Both the position numbers and the translations under genes were made by a program. A stretch of DNA of 34,685 nucleotides from an uncultured Bacteroidales bacterium (GTDB lineage: Bacteria; Bacteroidota; Bacteroidia; Bacteroidales; Paludibacteraceae). Of this stretch, positions 23,464-33,500 are shown piece after piece. A model generated the notes under the pieces. The model was not told the DNA's origin. It saw only the letters and a list, made by a program, of their open reading frames with translations, and did no database searches. Each line of letters opens with the position of its first letter. The stretch's first letter is position 1. The stretch is from contig CASFUX010000011.1 of the NCBI GenBank assembly GCA_949297975.1, forward strand, positions 1 through 34,685, written 5' to 3'.

Positions 23464-24333
23464 ATGACCAAACAACTGAATACTATCGGACGAATGACCC
23501 TGCCGCTGGCCATCGCGGCCGCGCTTGGCTCGTGCCAACACTTCGAATACCCCGAAATGACCCTCATCCCCGACCCGCCCTCGTCGCCATTGGCCTATTA
23601 CCTCACGTTCGACCACGAGAGCACGGCCGACAGCAGCATCTACGCCTTCCCGGTACAGGCCGAAGGCATCACGTTCGTCCCGGGCGTGTCGGGCACAGCC
23701 ATGCAGGGAGCACCCGGCCAATACGTGCTGATTGACACCTTGGCAACCGACTTCCATGGTATCGACCTGCGCGAACAGCTATCCGAAATGACCGGCTTCA
23801 CCATCTCCTGCTGGATAAACCTCGCCACGGAGCAGGCCACGGGCGGACAAGCCCTGTTCTCCATTGCCGACCGTACCGGGACTGACTGGATAGGCAACCT
23901 GGACATCTTGATCGACGCGCCGGAAAACGGGAAACTGCCCATAGCCACGCACATCCGCAACCACCGGGGCGGCGTACTGAAGGACTTCTGGGTGGCCAAA
24001 GACAACACACCGGAGATATACCTGGACAACGTGCTGGACAAATGGACGCACCTGGCCATCCGGTACAGCGGGAAAAGTTCCACCATCACCTACTTCCGCG
24101 ATGGCGAAAAGATATTTGCCAAGACCTCGGCCGACTTCGGCGAACTCACCTTCGCCCACACGGGAGCCGTACTGCTCGGCGCGTTCCAGAACATCACGTC
24201 CCCCCAAGTGGCCGAAGGCGCGGAAGTGCAAGGCTGGGAAGCCACCTTCCCCGGCATGGTAGACCAGTTCCGCTTCTACACGCAATTCCTGACCGACAAA
24301 CAAATCAAAGATTTATACAACTCCAAACGATAA
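23464..24333 (+). CDS. LamG-domain lipoprotein, likely surface glycan-binding
   Basis: A 289-residue protein at the position where PULs usually encode a SusE/SusF-like binding lipoprotein. The signal ends ALGSC with the lipid cysteine at residue 24. The body (~45-285) is a LamG/concanavalin-like jelly roll: YYLTFDHES, TGFTISCWINL, NVLDKWTHLAIRYSG, ITYFRDGEKI and GMVDQFRFYTQFLTDKQIKDLYN are the standard strands. No catalytic motif is seen. The fold matches the N-terminal domain of the large protein at 30524, so both may bind the same polymer. ATG 23455 would add three residues. The next gene begins 4 bp after the stop. Confidence 0.85.
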   Translation: MTKQLNTIGRMTLPLAIAAALGSCQHFEYPEMTLIPDPPSSPLAYYLTFDHESTADSSIYAFPVQAEGITFVPGVSGTAMQGAPGQYVLIDTLATDFHGIDLREQLSEMTGFTISCWINLATEQATGGQALFSIADRTGTDWIGNLDILIDAPENGKLPIATHIRNHRGGVLKDFWVAKDNTPEIYLDNVLDKWTHLAIRYSGKSSTITYFRDGEKIFAKTSADFGELTFAHTGAVLLGAFQNITSPQVAEGAEVQGWEATFPGMVDQFRFYTQFLTDKQIKDLYNSKR

Positions 24334-24337
24334 ACTC

Positions 24338-26014
24338 ATGACAAACAAGACACGATTCATGCCGCTCTTAGCGGCTGCCGTTACCCTGTTGCTGCCCACC
24401 TGCCAACAAGAGGAGGTATACGACACCTCGTTCCGCATCGCGCAACTGGTCGTAGACGGGGGCGTGCAATACGATGACGTGACCTATTCAGGCGTATGGG
24501 CCAAGTCGCCCTTGAAGATACGCTTCACGCAACCGGTAGACAAAGGCACGGTGGAAGGCAACATACACCTCATGCCTTACGAGGACGAGGAAAACCTGCT
24601 CGACGTGGACGTGCGCTACGAATGCGGCGACTCGGTGATTGGGCTGTACCCACGGGACGGACTGGACTTTTTCTCCCAATACCGGCTCAACGTATGGCAA
24701 GGCATCCGCTCGGCGCAAGGCACGCTGCTCAACACGGGCCGCAGCTACACCATCATCACGGAAATAGACACCATCGACAAGTACCCGCGCATCCCGGACG
24801 AGGAACTGCTCGACAAAGTGCAGCGGCACACGTTCCGCTATTTCTGGGAAGGGGCGCACCCTCACTGCGGCATGGCGCTCGAACGCGACCAAGCGGGCAA
24901 TACGGTGACCACGGGCGGCACAGGCTTCGGCATCATGGCCATGATTGTGGCCGCCGAACGCGACTTCATCACCCGCGCCGAGGCCTACGAACGAATCTGC
25001 CGCATCGTGGAATTCTTGAAAGACGACTGCGAAACATTCCATGGGGCTTTCTCGCACTGGATAGACGGTTCCACGGGCAAGACGCTGCCTTTCAGCCCCA
25101 CGGACAACGGAGCCGACATCGTAGAAACCTCATTCCTCATGCAAGGCCTGCTCACCGCCCGACAGTATTTCGACCAGCCGCAGGAGGAAGCCCTCCGCAC
25201 CGACATCACCGCCTTGTGGGAAGGGGTAGAATGGAGCTTCTTCAACCGCGACCGCCAGAACGTGCTCTATTGGAACTGGAGCCCCGACTACGAATGGGCC
25301 GTCGGCTTGCCCGTGGGCGGATGGAGCGAGGCACTCATCACCTACGTGCTGGCCGCCTCGTCGCCCACCCACCCCATCGACAAGCAAGTGTACACCACCG
25401 GTTGGGCGCAAGGAGGCGACATGCTCAACGGCCAGACGTATTACGGCTACACGCTGCCCGCCGGAAGCGACTACGGCGGCCCGCTGTTCTTTGCCCACTA
25501 CTCGTTCCTCGGACTGAACCCCAAAGGGCTGCGCGACACCTACATCGATGACTATTGGGAGCAAAACCGCAACCACACGCTCATCAACCACAGCTATTGC
25601 GTGGACAATCCCAAACGCTACGTGGGCTACGGCAACGCTTGCTGGGGACTTACAGCCAGCGATGGCAACAACGGCTACTCGGCCCACGACCCGTCGAACG
25701 ACCAGGGAGTGATTGCCCCTACCGCCGCCCTGTCCTCCATGCCCTACACGCCACAGGAGTCCATGGCCGCCCTGCGCCACTTCTACTACAAACTGGGCGA
25801 CCGCCTGTGGGACGAAGAGGGATACGGCTTCTACGATGCCTTCAACCTCACGGCCCGCTGGTTCGACGATCAATACCTGGCCATCGACCAGGGTCCCATC
25901 ATCGTGATGATAGAAAACTACCGCACCGGGCTGATATGGGACTTGTTCATGTCTATCCCCGAAGTGCAAGACGGACTGCGCAAACTGGGCTTCTCGTCGC
26001 CAGCATTGAACTGA
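24338..26014 (+). CDS. GH144-family glucanase, surface lipoprotein
   Basis: A 558-residue lipoprotein (lipid cysteine 22). CQQEEVYD after the cysteine resembles the acidic lipoprotein export signal of Bacteroidota, arguing for display on the outside. Residues ~40-145 form an Ig-like (Big_5) domain; ~155-555 are the (alpha/alpha)6 barrel of GH144 (PF10091, formerly 'glucoamylase'). Motifs include HTFRYFWEGAHPHCGMALER, VTTGGTGFGIMAM, NGADIVETSFLMQGLL, LYWNWSPDYEWA, GVIAPTAALSSMPY and AIDQGPIIVMIENYRTGLIW. Characterised GH144 enzymes cleave beta-1,2-glucan, some endo and one (from Parabacteroides distasonis) releasing sophorose. Here an endo role outside the cell is inferred from its location signal. 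Confidence 0.88.
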   Translation: MTNKTRFMPLLAAAVTLLLPTCQQEEVYDTSFRIAQLVVDGGVQYDDVTYSGVWAKSPLKIRFTQPVDKGTVEGNIHLMPYEDEENLLDVDVRYECGDSVIGLYPRDGLDFFSQYRLNVWQGIRSAQGTLLNTGRSYTIITEIDTIDKYPRIPDEELLDKVQRHTFRYFWEGAHPHCGMALERDQAGNTVTTGGTGFGIMAMIVAAERDFITRAEAYERICRIVEFLKDDCETFHGAFSHWIDGSTGKTLPFSPTDNGADIVETSFLMQGLLTARQYFDQPQEEALRTDITALWEGVEWSFFNRDRQNVLYWNWSPDYEWAVGLPVGGWSEALITYVLAASSPTHPIDKQVYTTGWAQGGDMLNGQTYYGYTLPAGSDYGGPLFFAHYSFLGLNPKGLRDTYIDDYWEQNRNHTLINHSYCVDNPKRYVGYGNACWGLTASDGNNGYSAHDPSNDQGVIAPTAALSSMPYTPQESMAALRHFYYKLGDRLWDEEGYGFYDAFNLTARWFDDQYLAIDQGPIIVMIENYRTGLIWDLFMSIPEVQDGLRKLGFSSPALN

Positions 26015-26054
26015 CAGCACACCGCTTTCCGGTGGAAAACGGGCAAGGAAAAAA

Positions 26055-26160
26055 AGCCTGCTGACGCAGCCAAAATTCCGTAGTAACGCGGTAAAAATTC
26101 TGTAGTAACACAGCCAAATTTCCACACGGACGCAGTAAAAACAACGTAATAACAAAAGCA
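26055..26160. repeat. 22-bp-period repeat inside the PUL
   Basis: AAAATTCCGTAGTAACGC-type units place TTCC/TTCT/TCC at 26077, 26099 and 26121, and a weaker fourth unit at 26143, all 22 bp apart. They match the array at 15132 in sequence and period. The array is the only notable content of the 170-bp gap between the first GH144 and the GH3 genes; no promoter is clear. Confidence 0.8.
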
Positions 26161-26184
26161 ACACTCAATATCGTACAATATTAT

Positions 26185-28467
26185 ATGGTAAAAAGCATGA
26201 AAAAAACGGCGGCACTACTGCTGGGCATCGCCCTGCTGACCGCCTGCGGCACGCGACAAACCGACCAGACAGATGCGGAAATGGACCGCTTCATCTCGAA
26301 CCTGATGGGCAAGATGACATTAGAGGAAAAAGTAGGCCAGCTCAATTTGGTATCGGTCGGCTTCGACATCACCGGCCCCATCCTGAGCGAGAACGTAGAA
26401 GAAAAAATCAAGGCCGGGCAGGTAGGCGGCGTGTTCAACACCTTCACGCCCGACGCCGTGCGCCGCTTGCAGGACCTCGCCGTGAAGGAAAGCCGCCTGG
26501 GCATCCCCCTGTTGTCGGGCTACGACGTGGTACACGGGCACAAGACGATATTTCCCATTCCCCTCGGTCTGTCGTCCTCGTGGGATTTGAACCTCATCGG
26601 ACGCGTAACACGCGCCGCCGCCGAAGAAGCCAGTGCCGACGGAGTAAACTGGGTGTACTCGCCCATGGTGGACATCGTGCGCGACCCCCGCTGGGGACGG
26701 GTGAGCGAAAGCAACGGTGAAGACCCCTACCTCAGCTCGTGCATAGCCCGCACCATGGTGGAAAATTACCAGCTGGACAACCTTGCGAAAGCAAACACCG
26801 TGATGGCCTGTCTCAAGCACTTCGCCCTTTATGGAGCAAGTGAAGCCGGACGCGACTACAACACCGTGGACATGAGCCGCATCCGCATGTACAACGAATA
26901 CCTACCTCCCTACCATGCGGCCGTAGAAGCCGGGGTGGGCAGCGTGATGACTTCGTTCAACGAAATAGACGGAGTGCCCGCCACGGCCAACCGCTGGTTG
27001 CTCACCGACCTGCTGCGCCACGAATGGGGCTTCGATGGATTCGTGGTGACCGACTACACGGCTACCATGGAACTGGTGCACCACGGTTTAGGCGACATGC
27101 CCAAAGTGAGCGAACTTGCCCTGAACGCCGGTACCGACATGGACATGGTGAGCGAATACTTCTTGGCCACGGCCGCCGACCTGGTGCGCAGCGGACGGCT
27201 GCCCGAGTCGGTAGTCGATGCCGCCTGCCGCCGCGTCCTGGAAGCAAAATACAAACTGGGACTGTTCGCCGACCCCTACAAATACGTGAGCGAAGAACGC
27301 GCCAAGAATGAAATCATGTCCGCAGACAAGCTGGCATTGAGCAAGGAAGCCGCCATCAAAAGCATGGTACTGCTGAAAAACGAGGCGGAAGTGCTTCCGT
27401 TGAAAGCCAATCAAAAAGTAGCCTTCATCGGGCCGTTCGTCAAAGGGCGCCGCGACCTCATCGGCAACTGGAGCGCAGCAGGCGACTGGCGCAAGGCGGT
27501 CACCGTGTGGGAAGGCGTAGCCAACACGGTGGGCACGGCCAACTGCCTGTACGCACAAGGCTGCAACCTGCTGGAAGACGATGCACTCATCGGCAAACTG
27601 AACCCGCACGGAGCCATGATAGAGAAAACCGCCCCCGCCGGCCGCCTGTTGCAGGAAGCCGTGCGCACCGCCCGCCAGGCCGACGTAGTGGTGGCCGTGC
27701 TGGGCGAACCTTTCGGCATGAGCGGGGAAGCTGCCAGCCGCTCGGACATCTCCCTGCCCGAAAACCAACAGGCACTGCTGCGGGCATTAGAACGTACCGG
27801 CAAACCCATCGTACTGGTGCTGATGAACGGCCGCCCGCTCACCCTGCCTTGGGAAGACGAGCACATGGATGCCATACTTGAAGCGTGGTATCCCGGCACA
27901 CAGGGCGGCAACGCCGTGGCCGAAGTGCTGTATGGTAAAGCCAACCCGTCGGGCAAACTCAGCATGACCTTCCCGCGCAATGTGGGCCAGATACCGATTT
28001 ACTACAACCACAAGAATACGGGCCGCCCCTTCGACCCGCATCAAAAATACACCACCAAGTATCTCGACTGTCCCAACGAACCGCTCTACCCCTTCGGTCA
28101 CGGCTTGAGCTACACCACTTTCTCCTATTGCGACATCAACCTGAGCAGCACCACCCTGCCCGCCAATGGCCAGCTCACGGCATCGGTCATCGTGACCAAT
28201 ACCGGCAAGCATACCGGTGTGGAAACAGTGCAACTGTATATCCGCGACCTGGAGGGCAGCGTGACCCGCCCGGTAAAAGAGTTGAAAGGCTTCCGCCAAG
28301 TACTGCTCACCCCGGGCGAATCCAAGCAAGTGAAGTTCACCATTACGCCAGACGACTTGAAGTTCTACAACAGCCAACTCGACTTCGTGGCCGAGCCTGG
28401 CGAATTCCAGGTATTCATCGGAGGCAGCAGTGCCAACGTGAAAGCCGCCTCGTTCGTTTATGAATAA
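26185..28467 (+). CDS. GH3-family beta-glucosidase, lipoprotein
   Basis: A 760-residue lipoprotein (LLTACGT; ATG 26197 is an equally good start). GH3 architecture: an (alpha/beta)8 barrel with KMTLEEKVGQLN, NWVYSPMVDIVRDPRWGRVSES and the nucleophile Asp290 in DGFVVTDYTATMEL, then an alpha/beta sandwich with GEPFGMSGEAASRSDISLPENQ, and a C-terminal FnIII-like domain (VTNTGKHTGVETVQLYIRD). No acidic export signal follows the lipid cysteine, which favours the periplasmic face. Beside GH144 genes, GH3 enzymes of this form (for example BT_3567 of B. thetaiotaomicron) hydrolyse sophorose and other beta-1,2-glucooligosaccharides. The next gene overlaps its end or begins just after it. Confidence 0.93.
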   Translation: MVKSMKKTAALLLGIALLTACGTRQTDQTDAEMDRFISNLMGKMTLEEKVGQLNLVSVGFDITGPILSENVEEKIKAGQVGGVFNTFTPDAVRRLQDLAVKESRLGIPLLSGYDVVHGHKTIFPIPLGLSSSWDLNLIGRVTRAAAEEASADGVNWVYSPMVDIVRDPRWGRVSESNGEDPYLSSCIARTMVENYQLDNLAKANTVMACLKHFALYGASEAGRDYNTVDMSRIRMYNEYLPPYHAAVEAGVGSVMTSFNEIDGVPATANRWLLTDLLRHEWGFDGFVVTDYTATMELVHHGLGDMPKVSELALNAGTDMDMVSEYFLATAADLVRSGRLPESVVDAACRRVLEAKYKLGLFADPYKYVSEERAKNEIMSADKLALSKEAAIKSMVLLKNEAEVLPLKANQKVAFIGPFVKGRRDLIGNWSAAGDWRKAVTVWEGVANTVGTANCLYAQGCNLLEDDALIGKLNPHGAMIEKTAPAGRLLQEAVRTARQADVVVAVLGEPFGMSGEAASRSDISLPENQQALLRALERTGKPIVLVLMNGRPLTLPWEDEHMDAILEAWYPGTQGGNAVAEVLYGKANPSGKLSMTFPRNVGQIPIYYNHKNTGRPFDPHQKYTTKYLDCPNEPLYPFGHGLSYTTFSYCDINLSSTTLPANGQLTASVIVTNTGKHTGVETVQLYIRDLEGSVTRPVKELKGFRQVLLTPGESKQVKFTITPDDLKFYNSQLDFVAEPGEFQVFIGGSSANVKAASFVYE

Positions 28468-28486
28468 CCACATCCGCGCCACATCC

Positions 28487-30469
28487 ATGAAACGGGTTCT
28501 ATCGTTCCTCCTGACCTGCACGCTGGTCTGCGCCGGTGTTGCCCAAGCCCAGACGGCACGCCTCTCAGACGAAGCCCTCCTGGACTCGGTGCAAAGCCGC
28601 ACCCTGTGCTACTTTACCGCCGGTGCCGAGCCGGTAAGCGGCATGGCTCTGGAGCGCATCCACCTCGACACACCCTCATCGCCCGACATTATCACCTCGG
28701 GCGGAAGCGGCTTCGGCATGATGGCATTGATTGCAGGCATGGAGCGCGGTTTCATCCCACGCAAAACGGCCTTGGAACAGCTCACCCGCATGATGGACTT
28801 TCTGGAACGAGCTGACCGCTTCCACGGGGCATTTCCCCATTGGTGGAACGGCAAGACCGGCCAAGTGCAGCCCTTCACGGAAAAAGACAACGGCGGCGAC
28901 CTGGTGGAAACGGCATTCCTGTCGCAAGCATTGATTTGCCTGAACCGCTACCTGCTGAACGGCACGGCGGAAGAACAGGCCTTGGCCCGGCGGGCGGACA
29001 CACTGTGGCGCGAAGTAGAATGGGACTGGTTCACACGGGGGGAGAACACCCTGTACTGGCACTGGAGTCCCGACCACGAATGGGCGATGAATATGCCCGT
29101 GCGGGGCTATAACGAATGCCTCGTGGTGTACGTGCTGGCAGCGGCATCGCCCACCCATAGCATCGACCCGGAAGTGTACCACCAGGGCTGGGCACAGGGC
29201 GGTGACATCTGCCACCACACCGTGACCGAAGGAGATTTCTCTCTGCAACTGAACCACGGGCATCCCAACGGGGGACCGCTGTTCTGGGCACATTATTCAT
29301 ACCTGGGACTTGCCCCCCGAGGACTGAATGACCGGTACGCCGATTATTTCAAAGAATGCAAGAACCAGACACTCGCCAACCGAGCCTACTGCCTGCGCAA
29401 CCCGCACGGCTACGCGGGCTACGGCGAGCAGTGCTGGGGGCTGACCGCCAGTTACTCGATAGACGACTATTTTGCCCATGCCCCACATGAAAACACCGAC
29501 AAAGGGGTCATCGCCCCCACGGCGGCTTTATCGTCCCTCCCCTATGCACCCGAACAGGTGCTACCCTGCATACGCTATTTCTATGAAGAATTGGGCGAGA
29601 AATTGTGGGGGATGTATGGCTTTTACGATGCCTTCAGCATGGAGGCCGGTTGGTATCCGCAACGCTACCTGGCCATCGACCAAGGCCCCATTGCCGTCAT
29701 GATAGAGAATTACCGCTCCGGCTTGCTATGGGAACTCTTCATGAGCCACCCCGATGTGCAACGCGGACTGCGTAAGCTGGGTTTCCGTTCGCCCTACCTG
29801 TCGCAAGTATCGCCCGATGCCCAAAACCATTTGAACCTGACCCCCGCCAATGCGTACAAATACGAACGGGTATTCGTGGAGCAGCAAGACGGGGTGGACA
29901 ATTTTGGCGGATGGTCATCCGAAACGGTCGGGAATGTGCCCGGACGCATGGTTTGGATGGTGCATGTGCCCCGGCGAGGCAATTACAACGTGTCGGTCGA
30001 ATTGAAAGCCGCCGGTGCATCCGGGCAACTGAACTTGCACGTAGGCAACCGCACCTATAACCTGGCTTACACCGCCTGCGACACTTACGCCACGCAACCG
30101 CTTGGCACGTTGTACCTGGAGGCTGGCGCACAGCGGGTGGAACTGACCCGCACGGCCACCAGCCCCGCCTGGCAGTACGTCAACCTGCGCAAGCTGACGT
30201 TCGCCCCGTTGCCGGAAATCGCCACCAACCAGGCATCGCCGCCCGCCGACAGGCCAGTTGCCTATGTCGACGGCGGAAAACTGCACCTTTCGGGGTTACG
30301 GCCTGGCTGCCACATCGCCTTATACACCATCGATGGCAACACATTGCAAGCAAAGAAAGTTGCAAGTACCGATATTACGGTAGACTTGGCCGGACACCGG
30401 GGCGTGCTAATCGTTCGCATAACCGGCTTGAAAGCAAGCACCCCGCTAATCATGCGCATCTGGGCTTGA
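28487..30469 (+). CDS. GH144 enzyme with C-terminal beta-sandwich and sorting-like tail
   Basis: A 660-residue paralogue of the first GH144. The start at MKRVLSFLLTC gives a clean signal peptide cleaved after AQA; ATG 28460 upstream would put nine residues ahead and overlap GH3. The catalytic barrel (~25-445) repeats nearly all motifs of the first copy (SGMALERIH, IITSGGSGFGMMAL, NGGDLVETAFL, LYWHWSPDHEWA, GVIAPTAALSSLPY, AIDQGPIAVMIENYRSGLLW). It lacks the Ig-like domain and lipid cysteine, so it is soluble in the periplasm or secreted. Residues ~450-575 are a beta-sandwich and ~593-660 a short beta domain with KLHLSGLRPGCHIALYTIDG and GVLIVRI. The last two regions resemble those of the next protein. 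Confidence 0.87.
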   Translation: MKRVLSFLLTCTLVCAGVAQAQTARLSDEALLDSVQSRTLCYFTAGAEPVSGMALERIHLDTPSSPDIITSGGSGFGMMALIAGMERGFIPRKTALEQLTRMMDFLERADRFHGAFPHWWNGKTGQVQPFTEKDNGGDLVETAFLSQALICLNRYLLNGTAEEQALARRADTLWREVEWDWFTRGENTLYWHWSPDHEWAMNMPVRGYNECLVVYVLAAASPTHSIDPEVYHQGWAQGGDICHHTVTEGDFSLQLNHGHPNGGPLFWAHYSYLGLAPRGLNDRYADYFKECKNQTLANRAYCLRNPHGYAGYGEQCWGLTASYSIDDYFAHAPHENTDKGVIAPTAALSSLPYAPEQVLPCIRYFYEELGEKLWGMYGFYDAFSMEAGWYPQRYLAIDQGPIAVMIENYRSGLLWELFMSHPDVQRGLRKLGFRSPYLSQVSPDAQNHLNLTPANAYKYERVFVEQQDGVDNFGGWSSETVGNVPGRMVWMVHVPRRGNYNVSVELKAAGASGQLNLHVGNRTYNLAYTACDTYATQPLGTLYLEAGAQRVELTRTATSPAWQYVNLRKLTFAPLPEIATNQASPPADRPVAYVDGGKLHLSGLRPGCHIALYTIDGNTLQAKKVASTDITVDLAGHRGVLIVRITGLKASTPLIMRIWA

Positions 30470-30523
30470 CCCTTCCATCCAAACAAGACTTATTAATTTC
30501 TAAATTCTAAATAATTGTTTTTC

Positions 30524-33500
30524 ATGAAAAAGAAGTATTTTCTGGCAATGGCGTTGGCGCCCTTCATTACTGCCGCCCACGCTGACAACGGGCCGACTCC
30601 GACCCGTTGGTACAAGTTCGACAACCTGACCGACGGTGTGGTCACCGATGAGACCGCACCCGCCGAAAACGGTCGTGCCGTGGGCAACCCCGCACTGGCC
30701 GAAGGCATCGACGGGCAAGCCCTTTCCCTCACCGGGGCTGCCGAGACCTACATCGACCTCGATGAAGTAGCCCTGCTGAAAGGGGAAAACTTCACCATTG
30801 AAGCCTGGATTAACCCGACAGTAGACAAGAAAGGTACCATACTTGCCCAAACCATGCCCAACGGGGGCAATTGGCAACTGTATTACGAAGGCAGCCAAAT
30901 CAAATTTCACTTCAACCGGGGTTCGGGCGGGTTCAACCTTTCTACCCGCACCTACGTACCGCTGAACACGTGGACGCACGTGGCCTTGTCTCGCGAAGAC
31001 GGGCTGTACCGCCTTTACGTCAACGGCATCGTCATGCACGGACGCAAGGACGAACGCCACAACCCCGATGCCACCAACACCACCATCGGGGCGGTGCTAA
31101 AGGGCGGAACGGCCGCCGAACCCTTCCAAGGCGCGATAGATGAACTTCGCATCTACGACCGCGCCCTGACCGACCGCGAGACGGGCATCATGGCCAGCCG
31201 CATCTCGCCCTACCACATCGACCTCGAAGCGGAAAACGGCAAGATGCACGTAGCATTTGCCCAAAAACCGGCCAAAGAGCCCATCTTGGCCGACTTCGAC
31301 GGCTTCATCAAGGTGAACGATGACATCAAGGTGGCCTTGAAGTTCACGGGCATCACCTATAACGCCGCCGACAGCACCGCCGAGCTTGCATTTACCCCCT
31401 TGACACCGGCCGCTGTGGAACAACGTGCTGCCATCGAGGTGCTGTACCACAAGTTCCCCGCCTACACGGAACTGACAGTGGCGCAGGGAAGCGTGTCCGC
31501 CCCCTCCATCAGCAACCTCACCATCCAGGCCAAAGCGTTGAAGACACGCGAAATCCTCTCGGCCCACTACACCTACACCGACCCGGCAGGCGTGGAAGAA
31601 TATGAAAGCCGCTACGAGTGGTACGTGGGCGACACGCAAAACGGGCCTTTCACCTTGGTCAAAGGGGTCAACACCCAAACCATGATGCTGCTGAAAGCGC
31701 ACAACGGCAAGTACGTCAAGGTGAAGGTAACGCCCCGCAACCACCTCTATGCCGAGGGGCAAGCCGTGGAAAGCCCCGTGGTAGGCCCCATCGCGGAAGA
31801 AAAGAACAACCCGCGCACCGACTGGATGGAAGGCGTGTATGGCATCTCCTGCCATTTCCTCCCCAATTACCTCAACCTCAGCCCCACCATCCCCGAAAAC
31901 GAAAAGTGGAAAGAAGGCGAGTCGTGGGACGACTTCCTGACCACCTTCGATGTAAAAGCTTTTGCTGAAGAAGTAAACGAAGTCGGTGCAAAATTCCTCA
32001 TCCTCACCATCAACCAGCACGGCGGTCACAACTTGTGTCCTAACGCTGCCTACGACAGCATTTGCGGAGCCGAGCCGGGTGAGAAGTCGGCCAAGCGTGA
32101 CCTGCCGATGGAAATAGCCGATGCGCTCGAACCTTACGGCATCAAGCTTGTGCTCTACTACATGGGCATCTTGCCCGCCAAGGCCAGCATGGACTATTAT
32201 GACGGGCTGAACGACCACTCGCCCGACCGCTGGGGCGACTACCTGCTCACCTACACCATGGATGTATATCCGTTCACCGACATCATGACCGATGACAACC
32301 CCCGCAAGTTTGAAAAGATTATCGGCGAATGGGGTCGACGCTACGGTGACAAGGTGGCCGGGTTCTGGTTCGATGGCCTATACTATTCATCGTATTACAC
32401 GAACATGGATAATTTCTACAATGAGAACACGCTGGTACATGCCGCCCGGGCGGGCAACCCCGACCGCATAGTGACAGGTGCGGGGCTGGGACACCGTGAA
32501 GTGATGGACTATCCCCACGGCGAGGCCGAAGACATCGTGTCCGTGCCCACCTCACGCTGGGTAAGCGGCAACACCTACCAGCAGTGGTTCCGCTGGAATC
32601 CGCTCGGCAACCACAACATCAATGCCGGTTGGGGCGTGCCCGTAGACCCGGACGGACGCATCTTCGACACGAACGACTTGGCTCAGTGGACGCGCCGCAC
32701 TACCAACAACGGCGGTTGCGCCGCCTTTGACATCCGGGTCAACCGCTTTGGCAAACTGGATGCATACGGCAAGCAGCAACTGCTGGCCGTGAAAGAGGCT
32801 GTAGAGACCAACGCCATCAAGCCCGATGCCTGCGGTGCCGTCCGCCTTCTTCCCATCGATGCAAAGGTACAAGGCGGCCCGGTGCCCAGCCCGACGAAAG
32901 ACCCCGACCACGTGGGCAACTGGTGGAACGACGGCGGCAGCGCGGAATGGCGTTTCCTGCTGACCGAAGGCAACACCTACAACCTGAGCATGGAGACCGC
33001 CTCGGTGGGTACGCCCATGACCGCCACGCTCGAAATCACCGGCCCGGACAACCAGGTTATCCTGTCGAAAGATATCACGTTCCCCAAAGGCACGCAACGG
33101 GTGGAAACAGCCTTCGGCGAAGTGGAATGCGCGAATGCCGGGGTCTATACACTCAAATTGACGAAGAAAAGCGGCGATGCCACCGACCTGTACTTGGCCA
33201 AGCTGTTGCCCACGACCCTCGACCCTGTGCCTGCCGAGCTGGTCATCGATGACTTTGAAGATGGCTTAAAAACCTGGAGCAACATAGGGGATGCCACTTT
33301 TGAAATCGTAGACAACCCTACCGGCACTTCGGACTGCATGAACAAGTCGGACAAGGTATTGAAATACGAATACTCAGGCTTGGACAACATCGACTACGCC
33401 GGTATCATCTTAAGCGGGCTGGAAATGCCCGTGGGTACTTCGCCCGATTGCAGCTACCGCTACCTGCATATGATGATCAAGAAATCGTCCGCCTACAAAG

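Noticed and set aside
31097..32218. Minus-strand 373-codon gene
   Set aside because: Long only because GC-rich codon use opens the opposite frame; it lies wholly within the conserved LamG/GH29-like gene.
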